From the NCBI GenBank assembly GCA_002104935.1, contig MCGT01000002.1, positions 1 to 64,000 on the forward strand: 64,000 nucleotides of DNA, written 5' to 3'. Positions 46,310 to 58,429 of this stretch are shown here, piece by piece. Numbering within the stretch: position 1 is the first letter of the stretch; the number at the start of each line of letters is the position of its first letter. This stretch comes from Hesseltinella vesiculosa (Eukaryota; Mucoromycota; Mucoromycetes; Mucorales; Cunninghamellaceae). The position numbers were made by a program, and so were the translations under genes. The notes below the pieces were generated by a model. That model worked only from the letters and a program-made list of their open reading frames with translations, searched no databases and had not been told where the DNA came from.

Positions 46310-47494
46310 ATGGATCTACTTTTCCATATCACCAATGCTACTCTACCCGAGGGTGATGAAAACAAAGATCGAACCGGCACACCCAATTTGACGTGGGTCA
46401 ATGTCGCTATTGCTGCATGCTTCATCCTGTTGAATTGTAAGCGGAAAAAAAAGGAAATGCCTCAGCTAACCATTTTGTTCTTGCCTCCTTTTAATTCATG
46501 CTCAGGTATCATATCGTACTTTTTAGAGCTTCGCATTGAAAAGTCCTTGATCATTGCCGCTGTGCGATGTCTTGTGCAGCTGACGATTATGGTAATGCTA
46601 GGACAAAACCCACACCCGCTCACCGCAACCCTTTTCTGACGCTTGCAGGGCTTTATTTTGCAAGATGTATTCAAAACAAAAAATATGTATCTGGTGATGT
46701 TATTGGCTGTCGTATTGATTCTTCTTGGCGCTTTTGAAACTGTTTATAACAAGTCAAAGAAATCCTATAATGGCATGGTACGTTACTGGTTTTGTGTCAC
46801 CAACTTGTCATGGCGGAATGGATCCTTGACATCTCTTTTTCAATAGTTCATGTCCGTGCTTGCCTCGACCGCCGTCACTACTCTCTTCATCAGCATCATT
46901 GGCTCTCGCTTTGCCATGGGACAAGACCCCTTTTGGACCCCTCAGACCTTTATTCCTACCTTGGGCATGCTGATCGGCAATTTGCTGAGCGGCATGGCCG
47001 TCGCCCTGGGCTACTGTCTCACCACCGTTAGCAGCAACAAGGAACAGATCGAAACCTACCTGGCCTTTGGCGCTAGCCGGTGGGAAGCCGGCCATTCCAT
47101 TGCTACCGAGGCTGTGCGCTTGTCCATGATGCCCACCATCACCCAAATGACCTTGACTGGCCTGGTCAGCATCCCCGGCATGATGGCTGGTTCGATCCTT
47201 GGCGGCGCACCCATCATGAACGCCGTGCGATACCAACAAATCATCATGTTTATGATCTCTGCCACCACTGCCATGGGTGTGCTCGGTGCAGTCTACGTGT
47301 GCATCAAAGTTGTTATCGACAACCAAGACCGTCTTCGTCCTGAACGCATTGTCAATGGCCGACCCAGCCTTTGGGCCGACATCAAACAACTGGTCTCCAG
47401 CGTCTATCGTTTTCTCAGCTGTCGACGCCGCCGCCCAGAACTCGAGGATCTTCAGCAACACGAAACTGAAGCACGACCCCTCTTGCGTTCCTAG
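46310..47494 (+). CDS. UPF0014/FetB-type membrane permease
   Basis: Exons are 46310-46436, 46506-46591, 46649-46777 and 46847-47494, giving 329 residues. Six or seven membrane helices are visible. Family blocks are LELRIEKSLIIAAVRCLVQL, FIPTLGMLIGN, YLAFGASRWEAG and LVSIPGMMAGSILGGAP. In bacteria this is FetB, which with the ATPase FetA exports iron; in plants it is ALS3/STAR2-like, linked to aluminium tolerance. No ATP-binding partner lies nearby. The C-terminal tail is Arg-rich and cytosolic-looking. The start follows a 25-T run. Confidence 0.87.
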
Positions 47495-47621
47495 ACTTGC
47501 TATTTACATATCCCCCCCCCCTCTCTCATTCCAAAATTCCCTGTTGCATTGTTCCGCATGAAAAATAAAACCTGCACTGATTTTTTTTTTATTTTTGTTG
47601 CCTTCTTCTCCTTTTTCTTTC

Positions 47622-49514
47622 ATGGCCCATGTTCTAGAAACTCTGATTGCGCTGTTGATCCAGCTGTTTCTGTTGACCTTGGGTGCCCGATGGCTATCGC
47701 CTCTGCTGACTCGAGCCAGCACGACTCCTCCTCATTTGACAAACATTCACCATCCTCTCTACGCCGCCCAGCTTGTTTTCGCATGCACTTTCAGCACCGC
47801 CGGTAGTCTCTTTCTGCTGGTCCTGGGTGAGATCCTGCACTTGTTTTCAAAAGGGTACAGTGGAGGCGCTCTCTCATTGACATGACACTCGACGTTTCCG
47901 TATCTTGTTTCTTCTGTAGGGCACGCAAGTATTACTGGCAATCCAACTTGGCTGTGCTGCTGATGCTCGTGCTGATTGTCATTCCTTGGCTCCAGGTGTA
48001 CACCTTTTTAAGAAAGACTCGAGGTAAGCAATGGACATTAATTTCGCTGCTTGCGCTTACCTCATTCTTCTTTATCTTTAGGCTGGCGCTGGAGAACAAG
48101 TGTATACACAACCACAGCCGCCTGGGCGTGTTATCTTTACTTGTTTAGCGCAACGTTTTCGTCTCAGTACTGGGAGCAGGTCTCTCTGGATTGGCTGGAA
48201 TTCGGCATCATCCGTGTTGGTATCCTTGGCATCACTCTGACGTCGATGCTGTCTGGTTTTGGTATGGTCGACACACCTTTCAGCACATGGAAGGCTTTGA
48301 CGCTGTAAGTTGACCGGACAGAGGGTAAAAACAGGGCCACCTCCGGCCTACTAATGCGCTATTTTGCCCCTTGTAGACGAGTCAAAGATGCCGATTATCG
48401 AGCTGCTCAGCTAGCCTACCAACGCACCTTGTCAACCATTAACAAAAAGAAATCAATCCTCGCCCAAGCCCAGCCCGAACAAGCTCAGGTTTGTCCCTGT
48501 TGTTCCTAAAAAAAAAGGAACACTTTCTGACCAATCCTCCTTTCTTCTGTGCACTTTGTGCCTGCTCATCCAGTCAACCAGCTTCTTGAATCGTATGATA
48601 GCAAACTTCAGACCCTCTGGTAATGCAGTCATTTGGTTTTGGGAGAGTCAAAGACTGGCCCCAGCGATTGCCAACCACTTTTCTTTTCTATTTTTTTTTT
48701 TTTTTTCACGCAGAGCAGCAAATGTTACAAATGGAAATTGACCAGCTGACGATCTTATCAACAAGCATGAAATCCGACCTGGACGAATTGGAGCGCTACT
48801 GGCTCTTTCACCGGCATTCAAAAACGTTCCGCGGTAAATGTCGAACGCTCCTGGACATTGGCATCTCTGTTTACTGCGTTTACAAGCTCTGCATGGTAAT
48901 AACAGATGAAAATATACAGCAAGACCTACCTGTGTGTTTTTTTTTTATAGACGGCTTGGAACGTGCTCGTGGGTCGCATGGGCAACGGTGATCCGGTGAC
49001 AAACCTTCTGTCGTGGATGATGGCTCGCGCTGGCAACAATGTTCATATGGACCCCAACTTTTGGTCCCAGCAGCTGAGTTTTTGGTTTGCTGGCATCATC
49101 GTGTCAAGGACCATGCGCGGGTTTTTTCAACTGGTGACCAAGGTAAGTACTTCTTTTCCTGAAGGAGAGATGTAACCGTTTGCCTTTTATTAGATCATTG
49201 GTCATTTCTTGAGCACTATGGCCATCGACGACAGCCAGATCCTGCTGATGATGGCCAATTTGATGGGCATGTACTTTTTAAGCTCAGTGGTGATGATGCA
49301 GCTGAGCCTGCCAGTGGACTATCGGTATCTGTTGGCTTCGAGTCTAGAGCATGTCGAATTCACCTTTTTCCAGCACTGGGCAGATCTCATTGTCTTTATT
49401 GCCTCGGTCTGCACCATTGTTGTTCTCTATGCTGTCAAACAAACCAAAGATATTAGTGGCCTCGCAAAGGACTATGCCGACATCAATCTGGACGCGTTGG
49501 AATCAGGGCCATGA
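47622..49514 (+). CDS. GPR89: Golgi pH regulator (GPR89/GPHR)
   Basis: Exons are 47622-47854, 47920-48023, 48082-48304, 48377-48488, 48574-48619, 48714-48895, 48951-49142 and 49194-49514, giving 470 residues. It is multi-pass, with the family's central coiled coil (LQMEIDQLTILSTSMKSDL) between two membrane bundles. Other blocks are GILGITLTSMLSGFGMVDTP and LSSVVMMQLSLPVDYR. Animal GPHR is a Golgi anion channel that keeps lumenal pH acidic; plant GTG1/2 are homologues. It follows the UPF0014 gene on the same strand by 127 bases. Confidence 0.93.
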
Positions 49515-49777
49515 TGGAGGCGGGATGTATTTGTATTTGATAGAACAATAGCTTGTAAATATAACATGAATTAGACAAAGTTGGCTTGAGCCTTGGTCTG
49601 ACAAGAGGAAGGCATGATGGACTCTTTTCTGCGTACAGGGTCAGGGGATAGTCGGACAGTTTATTAAGTTGCGATGGGATTTGCCAAGGCAAATATTAAA
49701 AAAAAAAAATTGGATCTGTACAAAGTGGTGGGCAAGGGCGAGGGTGGGAGGGATGCAAGGAAATGAGGACTCGGTGT
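49515..49777. terminator. Convergent 3' regions of GPR89 and NUP155
   Basis: The two genes end tail to tail with 263 bases between stops. An A-run lies at 49698-49709. Translation of this gap on the minus strand shows no continuation of NUP155. Confidence 0.4.
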
Positions 49778-52700
49778 TTATGGAAGGTCCGATCGCAACT
49801 TTTCCAGTTGCAGCTCAAGACGTTCTAAGAGATGGGTGGCATCTGGGTTGTTGAGTTGGTCAGGGCCGAGGCAGCGGGCATTGACAATACCGAGACCAAG
49901 GTACTCTAGTCGCTTTTCATAGGTTAGCTCGGGGAACAGCGTAGCTAGACCTTCAAGGTATAATGCGGCTTCCAAAAATCGAGAACGTTGTCGGTGGTAT
50001 TGCCAAAGGATGTCCCAGCCCTCCTTGCGTTGCACTTGCTGCTTCAGATATGGCACAATGAACTCCGAGTCGACGGCCAGGAGCTCACGCTTCATTCCAC
50101 GAAGTCGGTACCAATCGTACAAGGTATAGTGGAAGAGCTGGTCGTTGCTGGCCAGGGCTTTGGTGAGCGTTTGGCTCAACACAGCGCTCAAATCTTGATT
50201 CTGGTCGGGCCGACGCTGCAGTTTCACGCCTTGCTTCAGCTGCTGGATTTCATCAATGCACTGGAAGATCTGCTCGTAGCAGCGCACGCATGCATCGTGC
50301 ACGGGCTGGCGGGCATCACCGACAGGGCTGTTGTCCAAACGATAAGCCAGGCCCTTGCGTTGTGGATCCAGCTTGTAGGCTCGGGCAAGTGCTAGATCAA
50401 CCACACCTGTATAGAAGCCCTGGTAGCGATAGTCCACGCAGATCTCGGTCAGGCCTTCGTCCGACATGGCATCAGCTGCCTGCATCAGGTATCTGACGGA
50501 TTCTTCAAGCGCTTGCATTCGTTCGTACTCCACTTCGGCTTTGTGAGCGTGACTTAGACTCTCAACACCCTAAAGGGCCATCAGAGGAAAAAAAAAAAAA
50601 GCGTGAGTGTGCCTTGTCGGATGCTAGGCAAAGATCTCTTCTACCTCGTAATATTTCATATCCGTTTCGGAGAACAGGTTTGGGCACTGTTCCCGGAGAT
50701 GCTTGGTGACAACATCGTAGTTGCAATGCATGTGTTTCGAGGCATACTTGTTGATGGTGGCTACAATCAGGTCGCGCTTCAATTGGATACCTTGCGGCTT
50801 GGCCACCAACGTTTCCATCGTCATTTCAAGCAGTGTTTGTCGTGTGTCAGGTCGAGTGCTGAATGTGATGCAACAAGGAAAAACGAGCGTGAGTTGTCAT
50901 GACATGGCATCTCTGTATGCTGCCCCTCTCACAATCAGCTTACCAGCGCAAAACGTCGCTTGCTTTGCTGTCAATGACAAAATCGATAAAGGAGATGGCT
51001 TCAACGGTGTGCGTCACCAGCTTGAGAATTTCCTTGAACGACTTCTGTTCGTCCAGCACGGCTTGTTGACGTACATGATCATGGATCTGCGTCACATGGT
51101 CAGCAGGAGGTGTGTACATGCTAGGGTTCTTGTCTAAAAACTCCTTCAGATTCTTTAAATTGGCCCGGACCGCCAGGAGTTCTCCTTGGATGGCAAGCAC
51201 CTGATCAATGTCGCTCGCGTCACATCTATCGTTAGGAGAGAGATACATGAGACGTGTCTAGCCCCTCTTTCGCCTCGCCCATCCGTAGCTTACACTTTGC
51301 CCAAGACAGCTGTATGCCAGATGGGGGCAATCAACCGAGACAAGTACAAGACAAGACCATCATGTTTGCTGCTGAACCTGGTGCCTGAAGGCCCAACCGC
51401 CAATCCAAGGTAGTTTGTGTTTTGAGGCAGCGATGCACCAGTAGATAGAGGCTGGCCACCAAAGTCAAAATAAAAGTGCGAGGCTCGAAGAGCTACCTCT
51501 CCTGTTCGATGAAAGAAGAAAAAAAAAGTTGAGTGGCATGGATCATCTTGCCGGCTTTCCCTGGCTCCTTCATACCGTGTTCCCGGGACTTGGACCCGTA
51601 GGAGGAACATACGATGCTGAGGCTGATGGCGCATGCCTGGGCGTCGCCAAACTGATCAATGAAACCTAGCAGATCGCGATGGGAGGAATCTTTGTTGCTA
51701 CGGGATTTCAGCAAGATCTGGTATAACGTGTCTACAGGACGGCGCTTGGTGAACGAGGTCAGACCACTATCAGTGAACACCAGAAGTTTGCGAGGCGAGT
51801 CCGAGTACAGGCCACTGTTGTCGAACAATAACCGAGAGGTGCTGGTGTCTTCAGCAATAGCCCAGACCCGACCTTGCGTGCCGAGCGTCATCAACGTTTC
51901 GGAATAGGTGGTGGTGGTGGCGGAGACAGGTTGGGCATACAGGTTGCTTCGACCGTCAGCGGCTGTCTTGGTATCCGAGGTGGTGCTGTTCTTGCCCATG
52001 ACCGGGTATGCCAAAAACACTTTGTCGCTGCTGACATTGTCCAGACTGCTCTGGGCTGTCACAAGCACACCACAGTGGTAATAGGCAGCTGAAATCGGGT
52101 GCGAGCCATACTGGGAAATGGGCGACATGGTAGTGGCAGGCGTGGCAGGCGCCATCGATGTCAAGTGATTCGTTGAAGTGGATGGGAGATTGTTCACGGG
52201 GGACGCCAAGTTGACGTTTTGGGGTTGCGGCGGCAGGCGGACGTGGACAAGCTCGAGGCCATTGGGGTCCATCACGATCTTGCCTGTAGTCACAGGTGCC
52301 ATGGACGGGTAGAGATTGCTCACCTTGCGCAAGGCGTTCTGAAGATGGGTAAAGTACAAGCGATAGCCTCGTTCAGTGACGGCCACAAGATGGATGATGC
52401 GCGATTCGCTATTCGGGACGATGTGGAGGGACTGGATCTGGAAGTCGCGTGGATGCTGACCCTGGATGGGCTGCCGAGACATGATGCGTGCTGATTTTTC
52501 AATGTCCTTTAAGCCGTGCGGAACAGGCTGGAACGTTTTGTCGTCACGACCCAAAAAGAATAACTACGACAATATAAACAGTTTAGGACGTGACCAGTTT
52601 GTCTCTCTGAAGTTTGTCCCCCTGAGCTCCCTTTTGCTACACCTCTGCCTTACATCGATGTTATTGTTTTCCCTCAGGGCATAGAGCGCGCGCCGTTCAT

Positions 52701-53875
52701 TATCAATGGCCAAGGACTTGTAATTGTCTGGGTAGGGGGAGAAAATAGTGTCAGCGGTCATGAGCAAAGCAAGAGCACATCGCAGATAAATCATACCTTT
52801 CCATTGCCATTTGGGTAAAAGCACACTGAGCAATCCGCTGGACGTCAAGCAGTCTAGTCGAACCGAGTGTAGCCAACTGCGATGGTTCTGCAACGAGAAA
52901 AAAAAACCGCGGTCAGAGACATCCTTATGATTCTGCCTACACAAAGCGATGCATACACAAAGTCATACTTACAGCATATTTCAGTTCGTAGATGTGACCA
53001 TTCTTCCCGACCATCATGACCCGGCCATTGTCTGTTCCCCAAATGCCAGTGATTTGCTGGCCATTCGTGGAGGCGGTGATGTCGGTGGCGTGGACGATGA
53101 GTTTGCCACCTTTGGGATCGGAGGGGCCACGATGGATATCGACGCCTAGTACAAACACTTCAATGGCTGTAGCAATGACAAGGATATATTTCACCATGTC
53201 ACTGAAGACACCTGATAAAAAAGAAAGGTGGGTTAAACAAATGAGGTCGCCAGCCAGTGCGAACTCCTTTTTTACCAGGACGAGGCTTCACCAAAGCAAC
53301 GGAGGAAATAATTTGATCTTGGTCATCAAAGCAGTACACATCGGTTCTACAGTGAAAAGGCAAGGCTGTTTAGTGACTTGCAATCAAGGAAAAAGAAAAT
53401 GGGGGTCGTTCTTTTTTACCCGTTTTCATAATTCCACAAGAACAATCGATTGTCGCTAGTGATCCAAGCTCGTCCGATTTCAGGCAACAACCCCTGGAAG
53501 GTAAAGAAGTCGTCTACGCAAACAAAGCAAGATGAGAATGGGGATTATTCTATTGCTGTTTGTAAAAATGAGACAAACGTACGGTCGATGCTCTGGATGA
53601 TGCTCACCGGCACCTTGATCGTTTTTCCTTGCATTGTGTAGTAGCCGTCCGTGCCGGTCAATGGGCGATTGTAGTCTTTCGACACAGGGACTAGGATCAA
53701 TGAGAAAAACAAAGTGAGTAAAATCATTGGTCCTTGTTAGAGTATTACCTCGCAGGTAATCAGAAAGGTCGTATTCTTTTTGATCTTGCTTCATAAAGTC
53801 ATCGATAAGTTTGCAGACATCGTCGTGCAGTCTGTCATCCTGACTGTGATTGGGTGAGCCCTTTGTGTTGTTCAT
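49778..53875 (-). CDS. NUP155: Nucleoporin NUP155/NUP170, short at the C-terminus
   Basis: Exons are 53875-53749, 53690-53583, 53513-53420, 53346-53276, 53211-52973, 52887-52797, 52727-52654, 52563-51576, 51501-51294, 51225-50944, 50858-50645 and 50569-49778, giving 1,095 resid. The N-terminal propeller has GYYTMQGKTIKVP, FFTFQGLLPEIGRAW and NRLFLWNYENG, typical of NUP155. The following solenoid includes ILWQYHRQRSRFLEAALYLE. It is an inner-ring scaffold of the nuclear pore. Human NUP155 is about 1,390 resid and yeast Nup170 about 1,500. Here the frame stops right after QLEKLRSDLP, where relatives continue for some 250-300 resid. Either the fungal protein is genuinely short or this copy is truncated. 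Confidence 0.9.
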
Positions 53876-55470
53876 GATCAGATAGATTAACAAAGAAAAC
53901 AACCACAAAAGGTGAAGGATCGTCAACAAGGGATTTAACAAGAAAAGAAAGAAGAGAAAAAGGAACGCGAAACTTTTTTTTTTTTTTGTTTACTAGCTTC
54001 TTTTTGAGCCAGCTTTTTCTAGCGCATTTCCTGGCTTTCAAAAAAAAAAAAAACAATTTGTGGCAATGAATTTCCTTTGCTTTGTCGAGCTCTCAAGCCT
54101 GACAGCAACTGTTTATGGCAGTCACTTCCTTTGGTAGTTCTTGAGTTTAGATTGCTTTGAACATGCCGTTGATGCCAATCATCGCATTTTAAGAAGCACC
54201 ACCATGTGCGATGTCAGAAAACATGCGTTGGATGGGGCGTTGGGTACCAAACGTCCTCAACAAAGTTGGTGGGGCAGACATCAGCTTTTTTCTGCATCGA
54301 TGCCTATCATGGAAATTTTCACGTCGATCCAAAAACCAAATATACTGTGTGGCATGACAAAAACTATCAAAAATCCTACTTTGCGATTCACTCCCAAATT
54401 TCGACCCACAAGATATTGCTTGATGACATAAGACTCTTGTCTACAGCGTGTTACCAAGCCAGAAGCATTGCAAATTCTAGAGCCAGCCATTTTAACAGGA
54501 TTGCCGGTTTGTGTTGGCCAATTTCAGCATCATATCTAAGAGAGTTTCATTTTTGCTTCTCATCGCTTCTCTTCATTTACCAGCTTAAGTTTGGCGTCCA
54601 TCGTTCCCCCGACCTCTTGCCAGCGGCATGCAAAATTAGGCGGGAGGTGACGGAGATGAAGGTCCGCCGTGGATAGATTTTTTTTCAGCCCAGCATCCGT
54701 GCCTTTCATTTCACGATCTGGCAAAATGTGAATCTCAGCAGAATAGCCTCAATTTTTGCATGGATGTAAGAAATGAAGACAGGTGAGAGTCAACACTGTT
54801 TGCAGAACCTTGGCATGGACTGACAACTACATCAGACAGCGAATGAATGTTTATGTTTCAATTTTTTTTTTGGCACTGCTTTTTTTTTTTTTTTTAGGTT
54901 CTCTTTTCAGGGACCTCTTGGAATAGACTTGCCCACAGTAGAAATGGTAACGCATGCAGTACAGGTGTAATTGAAATTCAATACCTACCATGTAGATAGA
55001 GTAAATGCGGCGCGTTGCTTTTGGTGACCCTACTTGCGCTGTAAAATGAAGCCAATTCCCAAAACTGGAAGAAGACCGAGATTTTACGATATGATCATGC
55101 TTGCTGAGCAGTGGCCCTAACATTCCTTTGTACGGAATTTATACACTTTTTTTTTGTTGGTGATGCGGACCAGCTACCTCGAATAGTGTAAGTGATTGAT
55201 CTGAGTGGATTTCATGGCAAGCTATCCCAAAAGGTTGGAGGGCATTGGACTGTTCAGCCCTCACCCAGGTTTGAATGAGTGTGCCAAGGCTCGGCGTAAG
55301 TGCTGACATAAAAATGAAAGTTGGAGTTCGTTGTCATGGGTAGGCGTTTACAGTACAAAAGCGCTTTTGGGGATTGCAGAATATTGCCGAAAAAGGAATG
55401 AAAAAGAATCCTCGAGTAACATTCCGACACTCGGACTGACTACCATTCCATCATGAATCTCACAATTCTG
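53876..55470. other. Intergenic region, 1.6 kb
   Basis: No confident gene. A long plus-strand open stretch at 54206-54676 contains protein-like text (IDAYHGNFHVDPKTKYTVWH, ILLDDIRLLSTACYQARS), but frames mix and no start or splice plan fits. It may be a decayed insertion. T- and A-runs lie at 53971-53988, 54041-54053 and 54879-54895. Confidence 0.35.
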
Positions 55471-55477
55471 TATAAAA
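55471..55477 (+). promoter_or_regulatory. TATA box of the first secreted-protein gene
   Basis: TATAAAA lies 60 bases before the ATG at 55531. The same motif lies 59 bases before the paralogue's ATG at 58430. The matched spacing supports both start choices and a shared promoter layout. Confidence 0.6.
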
Positions 55478-55530
55478 TCATGAGTTTGTCCTTTAAGATT
55501 GCAGAAACTCTCAACCAGCCATCAAAAAAA

Positions 55531-55953
55531 ATGCGCTATTTATCCTGCCTTGCTTTTGCTATTGCTTCCTTTTCCCTGCCTGCCTTTGCGTATACTACAA
55601 AGGGATATGCTGTTGCCGCACGAAATACCAAAACTGACAAGGTCGACTATATAAATATTGTGCTGCCTACTTATAAGGTGGGATTCGATGGTCTTCCTGA
55701 CAGCGGTAGCGATATTCTTCCAGCAGAAGACACAATAACTGCGACTGTTACCGATACCTATTCTACAATACTCGGCAAGAACTGTACCTTTACGATTTTC
55801 CCTAGAACTGATGATCATCATGCTCAAGTGATCCAGGTCCTACAAGATGAAAACTTCGTAATGAATGTGACTTTCAATCGACTCCAGTATGACATCGTAG
55901 ATCAAATTGTCAAAGGTGTTGGCGCTTTCTATGACGCAGAAAATGCGCAATAA
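55531..55953 (+). CDS. Small secreted protein, copy 1
   Basis: A single exon of 140 residues. A clear signal peptide (MRYLSCLAFAIASFSLPAFA, cleavage after about residue 20) begins at the ATGCG preceded by an A-run. The mature part is acidic, with KNCTFTIFP and FVMNVTFNR that align with CTFTVSPP and AVMNITIS of the copy at 58430. Only one Cys remains in the mature part, so no internal disulphide. The frame is open upstream to an earlier ATG at 55453, but that ATG lies before the TATA box. Function unknown; could be a cell-wall or effector-like protein. Confidence 0.7.
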   Translation: MRYLSCLAFAIASFSLPAFAYTTKGYAVAARNTKTDKVDYINIVLPTYKVGFDGLPDSGSDILPAEDTITATVTDTYSTILGKNCTFTIFPRTDDHHAQVIQVLQDENFVMNVTFNRLQYDIVDQIVKGVGAFYDAENAQ

Positions 55954-56375
55954 AACGCACCATGGCGCGCTATTTTTTAATTTTAATTTTTGACGTTTTA
56001 CAGTCTCTGATTATTTCCTGAAGGCTATTTTCGTTATAATAAATGCCAAGTCTTGGCTGTAGAATCGCTTTGTCTGTCCGTATAATCAAACCACTCTATC
56101 AGAGGAGGTCATCGTTCTGGGCCACAGCTATTGCTCACCAAGCTCTGGCAGCGTTCAACTTAACCATGAGCTACAGACCATCTCCGCCAGTGCGGAGTTT
56201 GGATGCAAATGGGTTCCCTGCTAGCCACTGAATCAACCTCGTTTTTGGATATAATGAAAAATTGACGAGGAAGGGTTTTTTTCTTTGCGAAAGAGGTCAT
56301 TCCTGGATCCCTCAGTCATACCTGAATCAAACGGATATTCCGTCTATGCTTGCATTAAACAACAAAGATCAAAAT
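55954..56375. other. Spacer between secreted-protein copies
   Basis: About 420 bases. AATAAA-like sequence lies at 56038-56043. A minor open stretch here has no signal peptide or similarity. It probably contains the 3' region of copy 1. Confidence 0.35.
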
Positions 56376-56513
56376 GTGCGGCATTTATTTTACCTTGGCA
56401 CGGCTGCTTTCGCATTGCCAGCGTTGGATAGCAAGCATACCGGTAACTTTATCTTGAGCTTGAGAGATATGGATAGGAAATTCCTCGAGACTGCCTGCTC
56501 GTTGCTTAGGTAG
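56376..56513 (+). pseudogene. Broken third copy of the secreted-protein family
   Basis: The text VRHLFYLGTAAFALPALDS has the layout of the two intact signal peptides (MRYLSCLAFAIA, MRFLSCLGFTAA), and is followed by GNFILSLRD, recalling NAFLSFRQ of the copy at 58430. Where the others have ATG, this has GTG (56376-56378). The frame stops at 56511-56513, far short of the family length, and no TATA box is seen 60 bases upstream. It is best read as a decayed gene. Confidence 0.5.
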
Positions 56514-56789
56514 ATCAGATCTAGACGATGCTGGGGTACGTGTCAAGGGGCCGTCCGTGACTTGGTGCAACGGAGTATGTTGATGCTGTGTTGTTATGTT
56601 CCATGCACGTTCTCCATCATCCCGCAAACCCCCTCTCTATGATTCATGAATTCAGGGTCCTTTGGAGCCCTCTCTTTTTTTTTTTTTTTTGTATGAATAA
56701 AAAGCTTTGCCAATCGGGGTGTGAAATCCAGTAGTGGTGTCGGCATTCATCCAAAAAGGAAAAGCACCCAGGATCAATTCCAGTGCATG

Positions 56790-57230
56790 CGTGCCAGTCA
56801 TCTACCTGTTCACTCGACTGTCCGAGAGATTTGTAATTGTAACCACAGTCATTTTTCATCATTTTGTACTCGTATGCAGAATTTGGGCCGAGTTGATTTA
56901 GAACAATATTGCGCTGTGTGATTTTGTCAGATCGCCAGGGGGACCCCCTGGTGAAAATGGACGATTTTCTGATTTTTTTAGCGGAGGAATCGGAGCTCTC
57001 AGAACAAACCTGATCAAAAGATTGCTGGGCAACCATCACCAATCGACCTGATTTTTTCAGCACCGTCATCATCGGTGCAATTACGCACCTGTACAAAATT
57101 TCATGTAGATTGCATCACTCAAAGGTGCTGTGCAGCGTTTGGTGTTTTTTTTTCGAAAAATTTGGATTGTCATTTTCAGTCGCCGCTTCGTGTCATCGAT
57201 ACCTGGACCAAACACGAAAAGAAATGGGCA
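56790..57230 (+). repeat. Best-preserved copy of dispersed repeat R1
   Basis: The centre is the near-perfect palindrome CCAGGGGGACCCCCTGG (around 56936-56952). Left of it is TTTTGTACTCGTATGCAGAAT, and right of it are GAATCGGAGCTCTCAG, CAACCATCACCAATCGACC, GTACAAAATTTCATGTAGAT and GTGCTGTGCAGCGTTTGG. Homology with the other copies continues through ATTTGGATTGTCATTTTCAG and ATCGATACCTGG. Stops interrupt every frame. Copy count and true ends are unknown. Confidence 0.75.
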
Positions 57231-57509
57231 ACTAGCAAACACAACCCATGCGCCTATAAACTTTCCAAACGTCCAGAATACAAAGCCAAAGAGTAACCAT
57301 CTCCAAAACAAGCAAAAAATCTAAAACACAACCTTTCCCAAAAGCAATGTAAAGGTCCATAGCCCGGGATTTGATGAAGAAACACCAATGTCGTTAACAC
57401 TTTAATCAACATCTCACATGACAACGCGATCCAACTCGGCGAAGAGAGCATGTACATTCGTTGGTTTCCGTTTACTTTGCGTGTACCACCCAGGAATCGA
57501 AGGCACGGA

Positions 57510-57880
57510 GACTGAATACAGCAATCCAAATTTTTACATTTTTTTGAAAAAAAAATAGGCAAACGTTGCAAAGAATCTTTGAGCAATCCGATCGGAATGA
57601 AATTTCGTACAGGTACGTAACTGCCCCAACGATGGTGATGCTGAAAATTCCAGGGCCAACATTTAATCAAGTTGATCTTGAGAGCTCCGATTCCCGCCGC
57701 TGTAAAATCAAACAATCGGCCATTTTCACCAGGGGACCCCCCTGGCGATCAGATAAAAAACCACACAGCGCAATTTTGTTCTAAATCAATTCAGCCCAAA
57801 TTTTGCATACGAGTGCTAAATGTTGACAAATGACTGTAGTTAAAAGTGCAACTCTTTCGGATAGCCGAGCAAAGAGATAG
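57510..57880 (-). repeat. Inverted copy of dispersed repeat R1
   Basis: The reverse complement matches the 56.8-57.2 kb copy block by block. It includes CTCGTATGCAAAATTTGGGC, the palindromic centre CCAGGGGGGTCCCCTGG, GGAATCGGAGCTCTCAAG, GTACCTGTACGAAATTTCAT and AAATTTGGATTGCTGTATTC. The two copies are about 300 bases apart and could pair as a large imperfect hairpin. Confidence 0.75.
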
Positions 57881-58370
57881 AAAGATGACAAAGGAGAGAA
57901 AGAAATGATTTCGGTTTCCCGCAAAAATAATTTGCTCGCAGCCACCATCGGCGGACTTTGTATTTGATTCATCTTGAGAGGTCTGGTTTTTGGAAGGTCG
58001 TCGCTTTCAATCATGGTAATATTCAATAGTTATTGGCAACAAGGGGTTACATCTAATATGCACGAAAGAAGCAGAAAGCAGGAGTCTCTGGGGAGGGGGT
58101 GGCAAAGAGATGAAGGGTAAAAAGAGCCGGAACGTGCAGGTGCTCCGTGTTCGGTGGGAGGGGCCTGCATATCAGCACTTGCTTTAAACGCAGATCAGCG
58201 CAGATTTGGCGGCCCGTCATTCGAAAGTTGATGAAAGCATGGAATTCACGGGAATCGGAAGCATTTGGTATTATAATCCTTTTTTTTTTTTTTTGTTTCG
58301 CTTCACCCACGGCTATTTACATTCTTGACGATTTCCTAGATCTATTCATTCTCGACAGCATGATGGCGAA

Positions 58371-58377
58371 TATAAAA
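58371..58377 (+). promoter_or_regulatory. TATA box of the second secreted-protein gene
   Basis: TATAAAA 59 bases before the ATG at 58430, mirroring the layout of the copy at 55531. Confidence 0.6.
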
Positions 58378-58429
58378 ACACATGGATTTCTTGTCATAGC
58401 TACAGTTTACTCAGCAGATTGAAAAAAAA

